A DNA stretch of 64,000 bases from Shewanella denitrificans OS217 (GTDB lineage: Bacteria; Pseudomonadota; Gammaproteobacteria; Enterobacterales; Shewanellaceae): positions 3,348,001 to 3,412,000 of the forward strand of contig NC_007954.1 of NCBI RefSeq assembly GCF_000013765.1. The letters are read 5' to 3'. The notes beneath the pieces are model-generated. The model searched no databases. It was not told the origin of the DNA and saw only the letters and a list, made by a program, of their open reading frames with translations. Below are positions 34,613 through 44,064 of the stretch, in pieces; position 1 is the first letter of the stretch; the number at the start of each line of letters is the position of its first letter. A program made the position numbers and the translations under genes.

Positions 34613-36457
34613 ATGGATCACACTCCGCAGTCGCAACTAAAATTGTTGCTCGCTAAAGGTAAAGAGCAAGGTTACTTAACCTATGCTGAAGTGAACGACC
34701 ACTTACCAGCTGACATGGTCGATTCTGATCAGATTGAAGATATTATCCAGATGATAAATGACATGGGTATTCGGGTGTTTGAAGAAGCGCCAGATGCCGA
34801 TGACATGATGATGTCAGAAGACAACACAGACGAAGATGCCGCTGAAGAAGCCGCAGCTGCGCTAGCAACAGTTGAAAGTGAACTTGGTCGTACTACTGAC
34901 CCGGTACGCATGTACATGCGTGAAATGGGCACAGTGGAATTGCTGACTCGTGAAGGCGAAATTGTTATCGCTAAGCGTATCGAAGAAGGCATTAACACGG
35001 TCCAAAGTTCAGTGTCTGAATATCCTCAAGCGATCGCCATGATCCTCGAGCAATTCGACCAATACGAAGCTGATGAACTGCGCCTGACAGATATTATCGC
35101 TGGATTTATCAACCCTGACGAAGATGACGTCGCCCCCACCGCCACCAATATCGGCTCAGAATTATCCGAAGCACAGCAAAACGATGACGATAATGACGAT
35201 GATGATGATGACAGCGATGACGAAGAAGAGGAAGAAGGCAACAAAGGGCCTGATCCTGAGCAAGCCAAAGAAAAATTCACTGAGCTAAGAGAAGTCTATG
35301 AAAAAGGCTTAGCCGTCATTGCGGAAAAAGGCCGTGATCACCCAGAAGCGATTGGCGCGCTATTCGTTATTGGTGAGTTATTCAAAGAATTCCGTTTAGT
35401 GCCTAAGCAGTTCGACCGCTTAGTGAAAAGCATGCGCACCATGATGGACAGAGTCCGTGTGCAAGAGCGCCTAATACTTAAGTTGTGTGTTGAACAGGCT
35501 AAAATGCCTAAGAAGAATTTCGTTAAGGCTTTCACCAGCAACGAAACGAACTTAGATTGGTTCAACAAAGAAATGAACAGCAACAAGCCTTATGCTGATG
35601 CACTTAAAGCCGTTGCTCATGACGTTAACCGTTGCAGCAGCAAGCTGACTGCCATTGAATTAGAAACCGACCTGACCATTTCTAGCATCAAAGACATTAA
35701 CCGTCGTATGTCTATCGGTGAAGCCAAGGCTCGCCGTGCGAAAAAAGAAATGGTTGAAGCCAACTTACGTTTGGTGATTTCGATTGCGAAAAAATACACC
35801 AACCGTGGTTTACAATTCTTGGACTTAATCCAAGAAGGTAACATTGGCTTGATGAAGGCCGTGGATAAGTTCGAATACCGTCGTGGTTACAAGTTCTCGA
35901 CCTATGCGACTTGGTGGATCCGTCAGGCAATCACGCGTTCAATCGCTGACCAAGCCCGTACTATCCGTATTCCAGTACACATGATCGAAACGATCAACAA
36001 GTTGAACCGTATTTCTCGTCAAATGCTTCAAGAAATGGGCCGTGAGCCGTCTCCTGAAGAATTGGCAGAACGTATGATGATGCCTGAAGATAAAATTCGT
36101 AAGGTGCTGAAAATCGCTAAAGAACCTATTTCAATGGAAACCCCAATCGGTGACGATGAAGATTCCCATTTAGGTGACTTTATCGAGGATACCACCCTCG
36201 AGTTACCACTGGACTCAGCCACCAGCGAAAGTCTAAAGAACGCCACTCATGAAGTACTCGCTGGCCTGACAGCCCGTGAAGCTAAAGTACTGCGGATGCG
36301 TTTTGGTATCGACATGAACACTGACCACACGCTAGAAGAAGTGGGCAAGCAATTTGATGTTACCCGTGAACGTATTCGTCAAATCGAAGCCAAGGCATTA
36401 CGCAAGTTACGCCACCCTTCTCGCTCAGAGATCTTGAAATCATTCTTAGACGAATAA
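34613..36457 (+). CDS. rpoD: RNA polymerase sigma factor RpoD (sigma-70)
   Basis: A 614-residue primary sigma factor. Region 1.1 begins 'PQSQLKLLLAKGKEQGYLTYAEVNDHLP'. A very acidic run of Asp and Glu (about residues 189-212) lies in the non-conserved insert, as in other gammaproteobacteria. Regions 2.3-2.4 ('YKFSTYATWWIRQAITRSI') and 4.2 ('TLEEVGKQFDVTRERIRQIE') are intact. I choose ATG 34613, three codons inside the longest frame, to match the family start. Confidence 0.98.
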   Translation: MDHTPQSQLKLLLAKGKEQGYLTYAEVNDHLPADMVDSDQIEDIIQMINDMGIRVFEEAPDADDMMMSEDNTDEDAAEEAAAALATVESELGRTTDPVRMYMREMGTVELLTREGEIVIAKRIEEGINTVQSSVSEYPQAIAMILEQFDQYEADELRLTDIIAGFINPDEDDVAPTATNIGSELSEAQQNDDDNDDDDDDSDDEEEEEGNKGPDPEQAKEKFTELREVYEKGLAVIAEKGRDHPEAIGALFVIGELFKEFRLVPKQFDRLVKSMRTMMDRVRVQERLILKLCVEQAKMPKKNFVKAFTSNETNLDWFNKEMNSNKPYADALKAVAHDVNRCSSKLTAIELETDLTISSIKDINRRMSIGEAKARRAKKEMVEANLRLVISIAKKYTNRGLQFLDLIQEGNIGLMKAVDKFEYRRGYKFSTYATWWIRQAITRSIADQARTIRIPVHMIETINKLNRISRQMLQEMGREPSPEELAERMMMPEDKIRKVLKIAKEPISMETPIGDDEDSHLGDFIEDTTLELPLDSATSESLKNATHEVLAGLTAREAKVLRMRFGIDMNTDHTLEEVGKQFDVTRERIRQIEAKALRKLRHPSRSEILKSFLDE

Positions 36458-36512
36458 GCTTTAACTTCATCGTCTTAGCTTTCAAGAGTTAGACTTATAA
36501 CAAGTCCTCAGT

Positions 36513-36539
36513 AAAAACCTGCCCAGTGCAGGTTTTTTC
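36513..36539 (+). terminator. Terminator of the rpoD operon
   Basis: AAAACCTGC-CCAGT-GCAGGTTTT followed by TT and CT: a 9-bp stem with a T-run, 55 bases past the rpoD stop. Confidence 0.88.
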
Positions 36540-36643
36540 TTGCCTTAAACTGCAAATTTGTGCAGAAATTGCTAATGCAAACTGAAATTTGATTAACAGA
36601 TAACCAATCGGACTCACAAAAAGCTATTCTGTTGAAAACACAG

Positions 36644-36680
36644 GTGACAAGCCGATTCAAAATTCGTATACTGCATGCGC
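36644..36680 (+). promoter_or_regulatory. Promoter of tRNA-Ile(CAU)
   Basis: GTGACA at 36644-36649, 17 bp, then TATACT at 36667-36672, followed by a GC-rich discriminator (GCATGCGC). Such discriminators are typical of stringently controlled stable-RNA promoters. The tRNA starts about 28 bases after the likely start point. Confidence 0.65.
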
Positions 36681-36707
36681 TTTCGATAGTGACGACTATT
36701 AAAAGTA

Positions 36708-36784
36708 GGCCCCTTAGCTCAGTTGGTTAGAGCATACGACTCATAATCGTCAGGTCCCCAGTTCGAGTCTGGGAGGGGCCACCA
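36708..36784 (+). tRNA. tRNA-Ile (CAU anticodon, lysidine type)
   Basis: A 77-base cloverleaf: acceptor GGCCCCT pairs with AGGGGCC; the D-loop is GCTCAGTTGGTTAGAGC; the anticodon loop CTCATAA gives CAT; the T-loop is GTTCGAG; CCA is encoded. The body matches the gammaproteobacterial minor isoleucine tRNA, whose C34 is changed to lysidine by TilS so that it reads AUA, and not the methionine tRNAs. Confidence 0.93.
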
Positions 36785-36792
36785 ATTCAGAT

Positions 36793-36836
36793 AAGGCGTA
36801 GTTGGTTAATAGCCACTACGCCTTTATCGTTTTTGG
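36793..36836 (+). terminator. Terminator of the tRNA gene
   Basis: AAGGCGTAGT / ACTACGCCTT, a perfect 10-bp stem with a 12-base loop, followed by TATCGTTTTT. It is the only hairpin before the next gene. Confidence 0.7.
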
Positions 36837-37000
36837 CGTTTACAGGGCAGTTATCGGATCCATATAAAGCATATCCATTAAGATCACTTTTATTAATTCG
36901 ATTTTAAATCTATCTACCTTGTCGTTATTTTCATAGATTCATTATGAAAGTCGGCGCCTTAATACTGATTTATCAAGTAAACATCAATATAGGAAGTATG

Positions 37001-37360
37001 ATGAAAAAACTAGCTCTTATTGCAGTAGCATTGCTCACTGCCTCAGGTTGTACTGTACGTGTAGCCGATCTAACAGTCGCAAGCTCTAAAAACTTTGATT
37101 TAAACTCAGGCAAGCTTGTTAAAGGCCAACGAGTATCAGGTGAAGATACATACCCTGTGTTCATTCTGCCTTTCGGCGTTCCAAATATGAAAACAGCTAT
37201 TGATAGAGCCATCGAATCTGAAAAATGTGCGGTAGGCCTTTCAGATGTCGTGCTTAGTCATTTAAGTCATTCATTTATTATAGGTTCTGTCGGCATGCGT
37301 GCTGAAGGCGATTTGATTATCGATAAAAACCAGCCTGGTTGTGAAAACAAAGGCGTTTAA
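37001..37360 (+). CDS. Small hypothetical lipoprotein
   Basis: About 119 residues starting 'MKKLALIAVALLTASGC', a clear lipoprotein signal with lipobox TASGC. The mature part has two further cysteines and no recognised domain. AGGAAG lies just upstream; of the two adjacent ATGs, 37001 has the better spacing. It is probably anchored in the outer or inner membrane facing the periplasm; role unknown. Confidence 0.7.
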   Translation: MKKLALIAVALLTASGCTVRVADLTVASSKNFDLNSGKLVKGQRVSGEDTYPVFILPFGVPNMKTAIDRAIESEKCAVGLSDVVLSHLSHSFIIGSVGMRAEGDLIIDKNQPGCENKGV

Positions 37361-37375
37361 TTTCGATTGAATACA

Positions 37376-37418
37376 AAACAGGCTCTAGCTCATCAAAATA
37401 ATAGATTAGAGCCTGTTT
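37376..37418 (+). terminator. Hairpin after the small lipoprotein gene
   Basis: AAACAGGCTCTA / TAGAGCCTGTTT, a perfect 12-bp stem around a 19-base loop, ending in TTT. It lies 16 bases past the stop codon. Confidence 0.7.
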
Positions 37419-37585
37419 AATCAAATAGATGTGCCTTAATCACCGCTTCATATCTCCATTACTCATAAAAAATCAACTTGTCCTCCCAACACAAACTTCA
37501 TCGGCATCGACGTCTTTTAAACCGTTCAGAACCCCACTCCACTACTACCTATTGAATATTTTGTGAACTTGGATCACAACTGCAG

Positions 37586-37620
37586 AACCAATTACGGTTT
37601 TTCAAAAACCGTAATTGGTT
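37586..37620. repeat. 35-base perfect palindrome
   Basis: Two 17-base arms with a single C at the centre. The left arm begins AACCAATTACGG and ends in five T; the right arm is its exact complement. It lies about 90 bp upstream of the next gene. It may be an operator, a cruciform site, or a terminator serving either strand, since the arms themselves supply T-rich runs. Confidence 0.7.
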
Positions 37621-37710
37621 ACTCTACTTGCTACACTGTTCTTTACTACATTGAACAATAAACTATTATTTTCTATGCTTTCTGGATGACATCGAATTTA
37701 GAGACTAAGA

Positions 37711-38052
37711 ATGAGTCTATTGATTGCTAAAAAAAGAAGGGACTGCCTGAACAATAGCCTAGATAAAGTGGTCTGTTTGACGCCGACCAAAGGAAAAGCC
37801 GCGACCAGAATAGATAAATGGAAATATGACCTAGTGAGTGAAGCATTAATAGCGCTAATTCCTGAAACGGGTGATGGGGTATTGTTTAGTGAGCTTTCAG
37901 CTGGCGTTGCACAAAGGATAGGGCACGAGAATATAACCAAGCTAGGTTCTTGCCGCTGGTATACCACAACAGTAAAGTTAGATCTTGAAGTAAAACAGCG
38001 TATTGTTCAAGTTAAAGGCTCAAAACCGCAACGCCTGTTAACACTTCCCTGA
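37711..38052 (+). CDS. Small conserved protein (DUF6958-like)
   Basis: A 113-residue basic soluble protein. 'VVCLTPTKGKAATRIDKWKYDLVSEALIALIP' and 'GVLFSELSAGVAQRI' fit what I recall of the DUF6958 family, with a helix-turn-helix-like second half followed by 'WYTTTVKLDLE'. Function is unknown; DNA binding is possible but not shown. The family name is from memory. Confidence 0.55.
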   Translation: MSLLIAKKRRDCLNNSLDKVVCLTPTKGKAATRIDKWKYDLVSEALIALIPETGDGVLFSELSAGVAQRIGHENITKLGSCRWYTTTVKLDLEVKQRIVQVKGSKPQRLLTLP

Positions 38053-38175
38053 AGCTTAAAAACAAACGCTGCCTAGTCTTAATATTTAACTTATTAACGC
38101 TCTTGGTACGCTCAAACGAAAACGGATCGCCGTGCTGATGACAACGATCCTAGCATGCTTGCTTCAGCATCGCTC

Positions 38176-39387
38176 TTAACCAGGGCGCCCATCAATTCTA
38201 GGCTGAGTTAATACACTCCAGTAATGCCAGACAAACATGCCAAAGGCAATAAACCACGCTATGCCTGCAAGCCATAACCAAGTTTGAGTCAGTTCAGGGA
38301 AAAACATAGGCATCACGGCCCTCAGCATCGCCGCCAAAGGCAAGCAGATAAAGGCAAGCAACATGCTAGGACCTTGATAAATATTGCGGCTAGTATGACC
38401 TAAAGACACCCTTGAAATCATAGATAAGCATAAGGCCGCAAGGCAACCTATGGCGAAGATATGCAGCAATAATTTAGTCACATAAACATTACCCACATAA
38501 AAACTTAACGCCACCAGCGTGACAGGCAGCGCCGCATAAGATAACTGCAGCGACCACAGCATGGGCTCTTTTAGTGTCTTAAAGGGCTGCCACCTTAACC
38601 AGCGAGCCAGCTGTAATACCCCGGCACTTAACAGCAAGCCTTGCTCGACACCTTGTGGCAATAACTGGGTAATGGCTTGAAACACTAGGGCTATCATAAA
38701 CAAGATGACGGTGTAATCGAGCGCCTCGATAGGCTCAGGCTTTGGCGTTTGCAGACGCATGGCAGTGAAGAAAGGAATAACCCGCCCACCCACTATGGTG
38801 ATAAGCAGTGCCAACCACCAGAGCATGGCTTGCCAGATATGATTAGCCAGCACAAAGTCATTGGTAGCCAAGGCATAGTAGCTAAGTAGATTCACTAATA
38901 ATGCAAGGCTTAACATGATGGGGAAACCGATATTGCGCCACTGCTTTACCGGATAAATACAGCGCCATAACGCCATCGCGCTAGCGCCTAAAAACAGTGA
39001 GTCGAATATTGCAGGCACATACAATGGAATCGCAAAGGGCAATAACAAGCAAAGCCTTGCCAGCAGCCAAGCTGCAAACACTAAGGCTAAAGGAGTACCT
39101 GTGATAGTGGGTCTATTGGTCCAAGCCTGCACCGCCGTCAATAAGAAGCCACAGACTATGGCCATGGCAAAGCCAAACAGTAGCTCATGTGGGTGCCACC
39201 AGATGGGCGCCACATTATGCCAAATATCACCATTAAACAAGCTGTAAGCAGGAACAAACCAGCCCAGTAACCACAGTGGAATGTAGAGGCTTGCCAGCAC
39301 GGCACCGCCTAAGAAAAAAGGCCTAAATCCGAGACGCCAGATGGCGGGAGTAGTTTCAGTCTTGGAGGGATCGTCAATATTTAGCAT
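38176..39387 (-). CDS. nnrS: NnrS family membrane protein
   Basis: A 403-residue protein with about 12 membrane helices. It starts with the NnrS hallmark 'WRLGFRPFFLGGAVLA' and has 'WHPHELLFGFAMAIVCGFLLTAVQAWT'. NnrS is a heme- and copper-containing membrane protein that protects against nitric oxide stress in denitrifiers and pathogens. Inverted AACCTGTTTA/TAAACAGG sequences lie about 40-100 bp upstream and could be regulatory, but I cannot assign them to a known regulator. Confidence 0.88.
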   Translation of the reverse strand: MLNIDDPSKTETTPAIWRLGFRPFFLGGAVLASLYIPLWLLGWFVPAYSLFNGDIWHNVAPIWWHPHELLFGFAMAIVCGFLLTAVQAWTNRPTITGTPLALVFAAWLLARLCLLLPFAIPLYVPAIFDSLFLGASAMALWRCIYPVKQWRNIGFPIMLSLALLVNLLSYYALATNDFVLANHIWQAMLWWLALLITIVGGRVIPFFTAMRLQTPKPEPIEALDYTVILFMIALVFQAITQLLPQGVEQGLLLSAGVLQLARWLRWQPFKTLKEPMLWSLQLSYAALPVTLVALSFYVGNVYVTKLLLHIFAIGCLAALCLSMISRVSLGHTSRNIYQGPSMLLAFICLPLAAMLRAVMPMFFPELTQTWLWLAGIAWFIAFGMFVWHYWSVLTQPRIDGRPG

Positions 39388-39614
39388 AGGTTACGACTCG
39401 ACTTATCAGATGGACTCACCAGCAACCTGTTTATAAACCATTTAGTCAATGTGATTGTCTAAAAGAACTAACATTAAACAGGTATTTATAATGATTGTTT
39501 AAAGGCTAGTTTAAGTTTATCTAAACTAAGCTTCAATGAGATTATGCCGATTTAAGCTCATGGGTAAGCAGGAGTGTGATCGAGTCGAGGTTAATGCCAA
39601 TCCTATTAATAATC

Positions 39615-41108
39615 TTACCCCTTTTTTAATGCACTAAGCACTTCAATAGCGCGTTTACGGGCAAAGCTATGCTCGACAATGGGCGCGGGATAAGTCGCAG
39701 ATTTGCCCTCAAGCTCAGGTGGGGCAAACAAGTCCACCTTCGCCGCTTCATAAGCAGCACTGCATTTTATCTCATGAATGGCTTTATTGGACACCTCACT
39801 GAGCTCAGGCACAAAACGTTTTATAAATTCGCAATCAGAATCAAACTTTGCGCTTTGGCTCAAAGGGCTGAATACTCGGAAATAAGGCTGCGCATCGCAA
39901 CCTGTGCCCGCAGACCACTGCCAGCCGCCATTATTTGCCGCCAAATCACCGTCTATCAGTTGCTGGCGAAAATACTGCTCACCCCAGCGCCAATCGATCA
40001 ACAAGTGTTTGGTCAAAAAGCTTGCCACTAACATTCTGAGTCGATTATGCATCCAACCGGTTTGGTTCAGTTGCCGCATCGCGGCGTCCACCAAGGGATA
40101 GCCAGTGCGCCCCTCACACCAGGCGTTAAATTCAGCCTTATCGTTACGCCACTTTATGCCATCGCCTAAGGCGTTGAAGTTATGCCCCATAGAAAGCCGC
40201 GGGAACGCCACCAGCAAGTGACGATAAAATTCACGCCACATTAATTCATTAAGCCAAGTTTTTGCGGGGCTGGTATAATCCACTAAGGCTTCAGGAAAGC
40301 GCTGTAAAATAGCGGCCACGCATTGTTTAGGGCTGATAATCCCTAGGGCTAAATAGGGGGATAATCGACTGGTACCCTCTTCTGCAGGGAAATCCCTTAA
40401 AACTTGATATTCGGCCACATTTTGATTTAAAAACCTCTCCAATATCCGCTTGGCAGCGCCCTCACCCGCTTGCCAAGCCTCGCTTGAGCGCATTGGGCAG
40501 TCAAACACTATGGGTGCTATTTGGGTAATCGCGCTGCCAACGGGCGCGGGTACGGGCACAGGTAAAATTTGCATGGATGCCGCGATTTGCTTCCACTTTT
40601 TACTAAAAGGGGTAAATACCTTGTACATGTCACCGCTAAGATTGAGCACAGCACCCGGTGCCAACAGGCAATCTTGCTGCAATAGGGTCAAGTTCAAGCC
40701 TGATGCAATTAATGCGTTATCCCGCCTTTGTTCATTAATCTCAGGTTCTTTACCCGCAAAGATAGCGCCGATTTGATGCTCATTCACATAGTCAACCAGT
40801 AATGCAGCAGTATCATCAAACACTTGACCATAAAGCACATCCAATGGAATGCCTAAGGCGCCAAGAGAGCGGGCTAATAACTCAAGGTGGCGGCGAATAA
40901 AATCAATTTGCATTGGCGCCACATGGTGATGCTGCCATTGCTTAGGCGTCACAAGATAAACGGCTCGCACCTTGCCACCATGAACACCAGCATATTCACA
41001 GGCGGCGTTTAGCGCAGGATTATCCCCAAGGCGTAAGTCATTTCTGAACCACATGAGACTATTGGGGTTTAATGCCCCATTGTTAAGAACATTACTCTCA
41101 ATAGGCAT
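39615..41108 (-). CDS. phrB: Deoxyribodipyrimidine photolyase
   Basis: A 497-residue class I CPD photolyase that repairs UV dimers using blue light. The N-terminal photolyase domain has 'LMWFRNDLRLGDNPAL'. The FAD-binding domain has 'WLNELMWREFYRHLL' and the block 'RTGYPLVDAAMRQLNQTGWMHNRLRM', and 'LIDWRWGEQYF' follows. Its start overlaps the end of the DUF523/DUF1722 gene by 11 bases, so the two are coupled. Confidence 0.95.
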   Translation of the reverse strand: MPIESNVLNNGALNPNSLMWFRNDLRLGDNPALNAACEYAGVHGGKVRAVYLVTPKQWQHHHVAPMQIDFIRRHLELLARSLGALGIPLDVLYGQVFDDTAALLVDYVNEHQIGAIFAGKEPEINEQRRDNALIASGLNLTLLQQDCLLAPGAVLNLSGDMYKVFTPFSKKWKQIAASMQILPVPVPAPVGSAITQIAPIVFDCPMRSSEAWQAGEGAAKRILERFLNQNVAEYQVLRDFPAEEGTSRLSPYLALGIISPKQCVAAILQRFPEALVDYTSPAKTWLNELMWREFYRHLLVAFPRLSMGHNFNALGDGIKWRNDKAEFNAWCEGRTGYPLVDAAMRQLNQTGWMHNRLRMLVASFLTKHLLIDWRWGEQYFRQQLIDGDLAANNGGWQWSAGTGCDAQPYFRVFSPLSQSAKFDSDCEFIKRFVPELSEVSNKAIHEIKCSAAYEAAKVDLFAPPELEGKSATYPAPIVEHSFARKRAIEVLSALKKG

Positions 41109-42060
41109 AGCGCAGTTTCAACTCCTCTGGGTGAGGATTTAAATACACTTGGCTTTCAATATAAGGCGTTGGGAATTCGCGCAAGTAATGATTAATCAAG
41201 GTAATTGGCACTAATAATGGCAATAACCCTTGGCGATACTTGTCGATAGACTCACTCAGCTCTTGCTTTTGTCCTGCGGACAAATGCTTCTTAAAATAGC
41301 CTTGAATGTGCTGCAAGGTGCTGGTGTGATTTTTGCGAGTGGCTTTGATTTTAAGGGCCGTCATAAAGCCATCAAAATAAGCATCTGCACTGGCTGATAA
41401 GTCTTGAATATCGGCCAAAATAGGCCCCAAAGCACGATACCATTTAGGACTGTGGGCCATGATTAAATATTTATAACGGGAGTGAAACTGAATAAGTTTG
41501 TGCTTAGTTAAGCCGCTCGCCAACATGGAAAACCAATCATGGTAAGCGTAAAGGCGAGTGATAAAGTTCTCACGGAGCACCAGATCGTTTAATCTGCCCT
41601 CCTCTTCCACCGGCAAATGAGGGTACGTCTCCATCAACACCTTGGCAAATACCCCGACACCTGCTTTACTGCCGTTATTAGTACCGATTTTATATTCAGT
41701 GACTCGCTCCATGCCGCAAGTGGGCGATTTGGCACAGAGAATATAGCCACCTAAAAAATCCAGTTCAGCCACTTTCTGCTGGCTAAAAGTGTTGAGTTTA
41801 TCTGTGACATCTAAGCTGCCATCGCCGCTTTGGATGAGTAGAGTATCACCGTCTCGCACTTGTCGAATACTCTTTCGCGGCGCACCTAAGCCGATGGACA
41901 TTTCTGGGCACACAGGCACGAATTCAACATGTTCTCTTAAGGTGACATCACAATAATAAGAGTTCTTATGACCGCCATCGAAACGCACCTTTTGACCTAA
42001 CAAACAGCTGCTGATGCCAACTTGAATTTTTTCTGGGGTAAAATGTGAGGAAAGTTCCAA
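41098..42060 (-). CDS. DUF523 and DUF1722 fusion protein (YbgA-like)
   Basis: A 320-residue protein. Residues 12-150 are DUF523 with 'GISSCLLGQKVRFDGGHK', 'PVCPEM' and 'AKSPTCG', giving conserved cysteines that may bind a metal or Fe-S centre. Residues about 190-305 are DUF1722, the YbgA-like part. ybgA precedes the photolyase gene in E. coli as well, so a link to light or DNA damage response is inferred from context only. Confidence 0.88.
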   Translation of the reverse strand: MELSSHFTPEKIQVGISSCLLGQKVRFDGGHKNSYYCDVTLREHVEFVPVCPEMSIGLGAPRKSIRQVRDGDTLLIQSGDGSLDVTDKLNTFSQQKVAELDFLGGYILCAKSPTCGMERVTEYKIGTNNGSKAGVGVFAKVLMETYPHLPVEEEGRLNDLVLRENFITRLYAYHDWFSMLASGLTKHKLIQFHSRYKYLIMAHSPKWYRALGPILADIQDLSASADAYFDGFMTALKIKATRKNHTSTLQHIQGYFKKHLSAGQKQELSESIDKYRQGLLPLLVPITLINHYLREFPTPYIESQVYLNPHPEELKLRYAY

Positions 42061-42258
42061 TTTGAGCCACTCCCTTTAGAAACACGCATTCCAAGTGTTC
42101 ATCGCGCCCAACTTGCAATAAATGCAACTCGGGAGCTTGAACCATATTGTTGTTCTAGCTTGTTCTTGTATATAAATCTAGTCTAGCGTGCATTACGATT
42201 AAGGTGTCAAAATCGATCACTAAATTTAGATTTAACTTTTAGGCAATGACTCAAGGGG

Positions 42259-43194
42259 TTATGACAGTTCAGCGGTTTTATCTCCCCGGGTAGCAAACTT
42301 TTCTAAGCCCCATACAAGGCAGATCCCCAAGACTAAACTGGCGGTAGCGACACCCACTAGCGCCTCTTGACCTGTGATTTGCTCAAAGGCCATGGGTGAC
42401 AAATTTTGCTCAGCTAAAGGCACTTGCTCACCATGGGAGTTAGTCCGCCATGTCAGTACCTGTTTCCAAGGCCAGATTTTGCCTAAGGTGCCGAGCATTA
42501 ATCCAGTTAAAAATACTAAAGTGGCATCGTGAAACTTGCGCAATAACGCTGAGAGCAAATGACTAAAGCTCAATAAGCCAAGCAAGGCCCCAAAGGCAAA
42601 ACAGGCTAAAAAATCAATTTGAAAGCCTTTAGCAGCGGCTAATACAGCAGGATATAAACCCAGCAGCAACAAAATAAAACTCCCTGAAATGCCAGGTAAA
42701 ATCATCGCACAAATGGCAATAGCACCGGCAAAAAAGAAGCTTAAGTAGCTCACCTGAATCTCAATAGGGTGCAGTACAGTTATCATCCATGCAAAGGCGA
42801 CCCCAAGAATAAAAAGCCCCAGCCTACCCCAGGTAAAACCTTGCACTTGTTTGAGCATGTGGGCCACAGAAAATAAAATCAGCCCGAAGAAAAATGACCA
42901 AACTGGGATAGGGTGAGTCACCAGTAGCCAAGAAATAAGTTTAGCCAAAGAGAAAATACTGGTGAGTATGCCGCCAAACACAGCCAGCAAAAATGGGCCA
43001 TTAATCTCCATAAATGCCGCTTTAATGCCTTTTTCCCTGATAATCCCAATTAAACTTGGGTTTATTCTGCGTATACCATCGAGTAAAGGATCTAAAATCC
43101 CTGTAATAAAAGCAATAGTGCCACCAGAGACACCCGGCACCACATCGGCAGCGCCCATGGCAAGGCCCTTAAAATAACTGAGCAAATAATTCAA
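42259..43194 (-). CDS. DUF368 polyprenyl-phosphate transporter (PopT-like)
   Basis: A 311-residue membrane protein beginning 'YFKGLAMGAADVVPGVSGGTIAFITGI', with a matching second repeat 'ILPGISGSFILLLLGLY'. These paired loops define DUF368. Members such as PopT return undecaprenyl phosphate across the inner membrane to the cytoplasm for reuse. It may act with UppP, encoded at 27861-28661 in this window, in the same lipid cycle. Confidence 0.9.
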   Translation of the reverse strand: MNYLLSYFKGLAMGAADVVPGVSGGTIAFITGILDPLLDGIRRINPSLIGIIREKGIKAAFMEINGPFLLAVFGGILTSIFSLAKLISWLLVTHPIPVWSFFFGLILFSVAHMLKQVQGFTWGRLGLFILGVAFAWMITVLHPIEIQVSYLSFFFAGAIAICAMILPGISGSFILLLLGLYPAVLAAAKGFQIDFLACFAFGALLGLLSFSHLLSALLRKFHDATLVFLTGLMLGTLGKIWPWKQVLTWRTNSHGEQVPLAEQNLSPMAFEQITGQEALVGVATASLVLGICLVWGLEKFATRGDKTAELS

Positions 43195-43411
43195 TGCAGA
43201 TCCTTAATCGACTGAAAGCAGACGCGAATTATACATGGCTTTCAACCTAGATAGCAGTGTTTGCAAGAGTAATATGTGCCACTAATTAAGTGGCTCATTG
43301 ACAGGAAAAATCCCTATACCCAAGTTATTGCAATAATGTTAAGCTCACAACAAACCACCTCATCAGACCAGTTGAAGCTCTCGATGGGTTACAACAAAAG
43401 CAAGGATTGAT

Positions 43412-43888
43412 ATGTCAGATAATAAGCCGAACAAAGTCATGGCACTGTACAACAAGGTCACTCGCCTGCCTTTTGGTAAGCGCATTTTCTCATTAATGGT
43501 CTCTCGTATGGCGCCCTACTTTGCCACAGTGAAACCTCAGGTCACGGATCTTAGCCTTAACCGCTGTGAACTCATGATTAAAAAGCGCAAAGCCGTGCAA
43601 AATCATATTGGTACTGTGCATGTGATTGCCATTTGTAACGGCTTAGAAATGGCCATGGGCGCCATGGCAGAAGCCTCTATTCCAAAGCATTTACGCTGGA
43701 TCCCAAAAGGTATGTCGGTAGACTACACAGCCAAAGCCGGTAGCGACATCCGCTGCGTAGCCCAAGTAACCCCAGAGCAATGGCAAGAAGGCGATATGTT
43801 GGTGGACGTCAAAGCCTATGACAGCAATGATGTAGTCGTGGTTCAAGGCACAATCAAACTGTGGATCTCACTAAAGCCAACTAAGTAA
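43412..43888 (+). CDS. Hotdog-fold DUF4442 protein
   Basis: A 158-residue protein with the DUF4442 thioesterase-like hotdog pattern: 'PYFATVKPQVTDLSLNRCELMIKKRKAVQNHIGTVHVIAICNGLEMAMG' includes the conserved N-H-x-G-T-x-H block. A small acyl-CoA thioesterase role is possible; the substrate is unknown. It diverges from the DUF368 gene. Confidence 0.82.
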   Translation: MSDNKPNKVMALYNKVTRLPFGKRIFSLMVSRMAPYFATVKPQVTDLSLNRCELMIKKRKAVQNHIGTVHVIAICNGLEMAMGAMAEASIPKHLRWIPKGMSVDYTAKAGSDIRCVAQVTPEQWQEGDMLVDVKAYDSNDVVVVQGTIKLWISLKPTK

Positions 43889-43900
43889 ATAATTTGCCAA

Positions 43901-43926
43901 AGAGCGGCCATGGAAGGGATGGTCGT
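43901..43926. repeat. Dispersed intergenic repeat, copy 2
   Basis: AGAGCGGCCATGG matches 2768-2780 exactly and is followed by GGATGGTCGT, similar to GGACGGTCGT at 2784-2793. It lies 12 bases past a gene stop, like copy 1, which suggests an extragenic repeat that settles behind genes. Confidence 0.5.
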
Positions 43927-44064
43927 TTCACACTCTAGTGATGAGTAACATGATTTATCTCTTTAGCTTTTGTATCACCTATTAATTTAAAAGTTTTACT
44001 GCGGTTGGCACCATTCACTAGCTATAAGACAGAACTTCACTATGGCCACACTGACTGTTAAAGC

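Noticed and set aside
35026..35280. Serine-rich frame opposite rpoD
   Set aside because: It is the complement of the acidic Asp/Glu run in RpoD, not a gene.
36708..36784. tRNA-Met for the CAT anticodon
   Set aside because: The acceptor stem and body match the minor isoleucine tRNA, not initiator or elongator methionine tRNAs.
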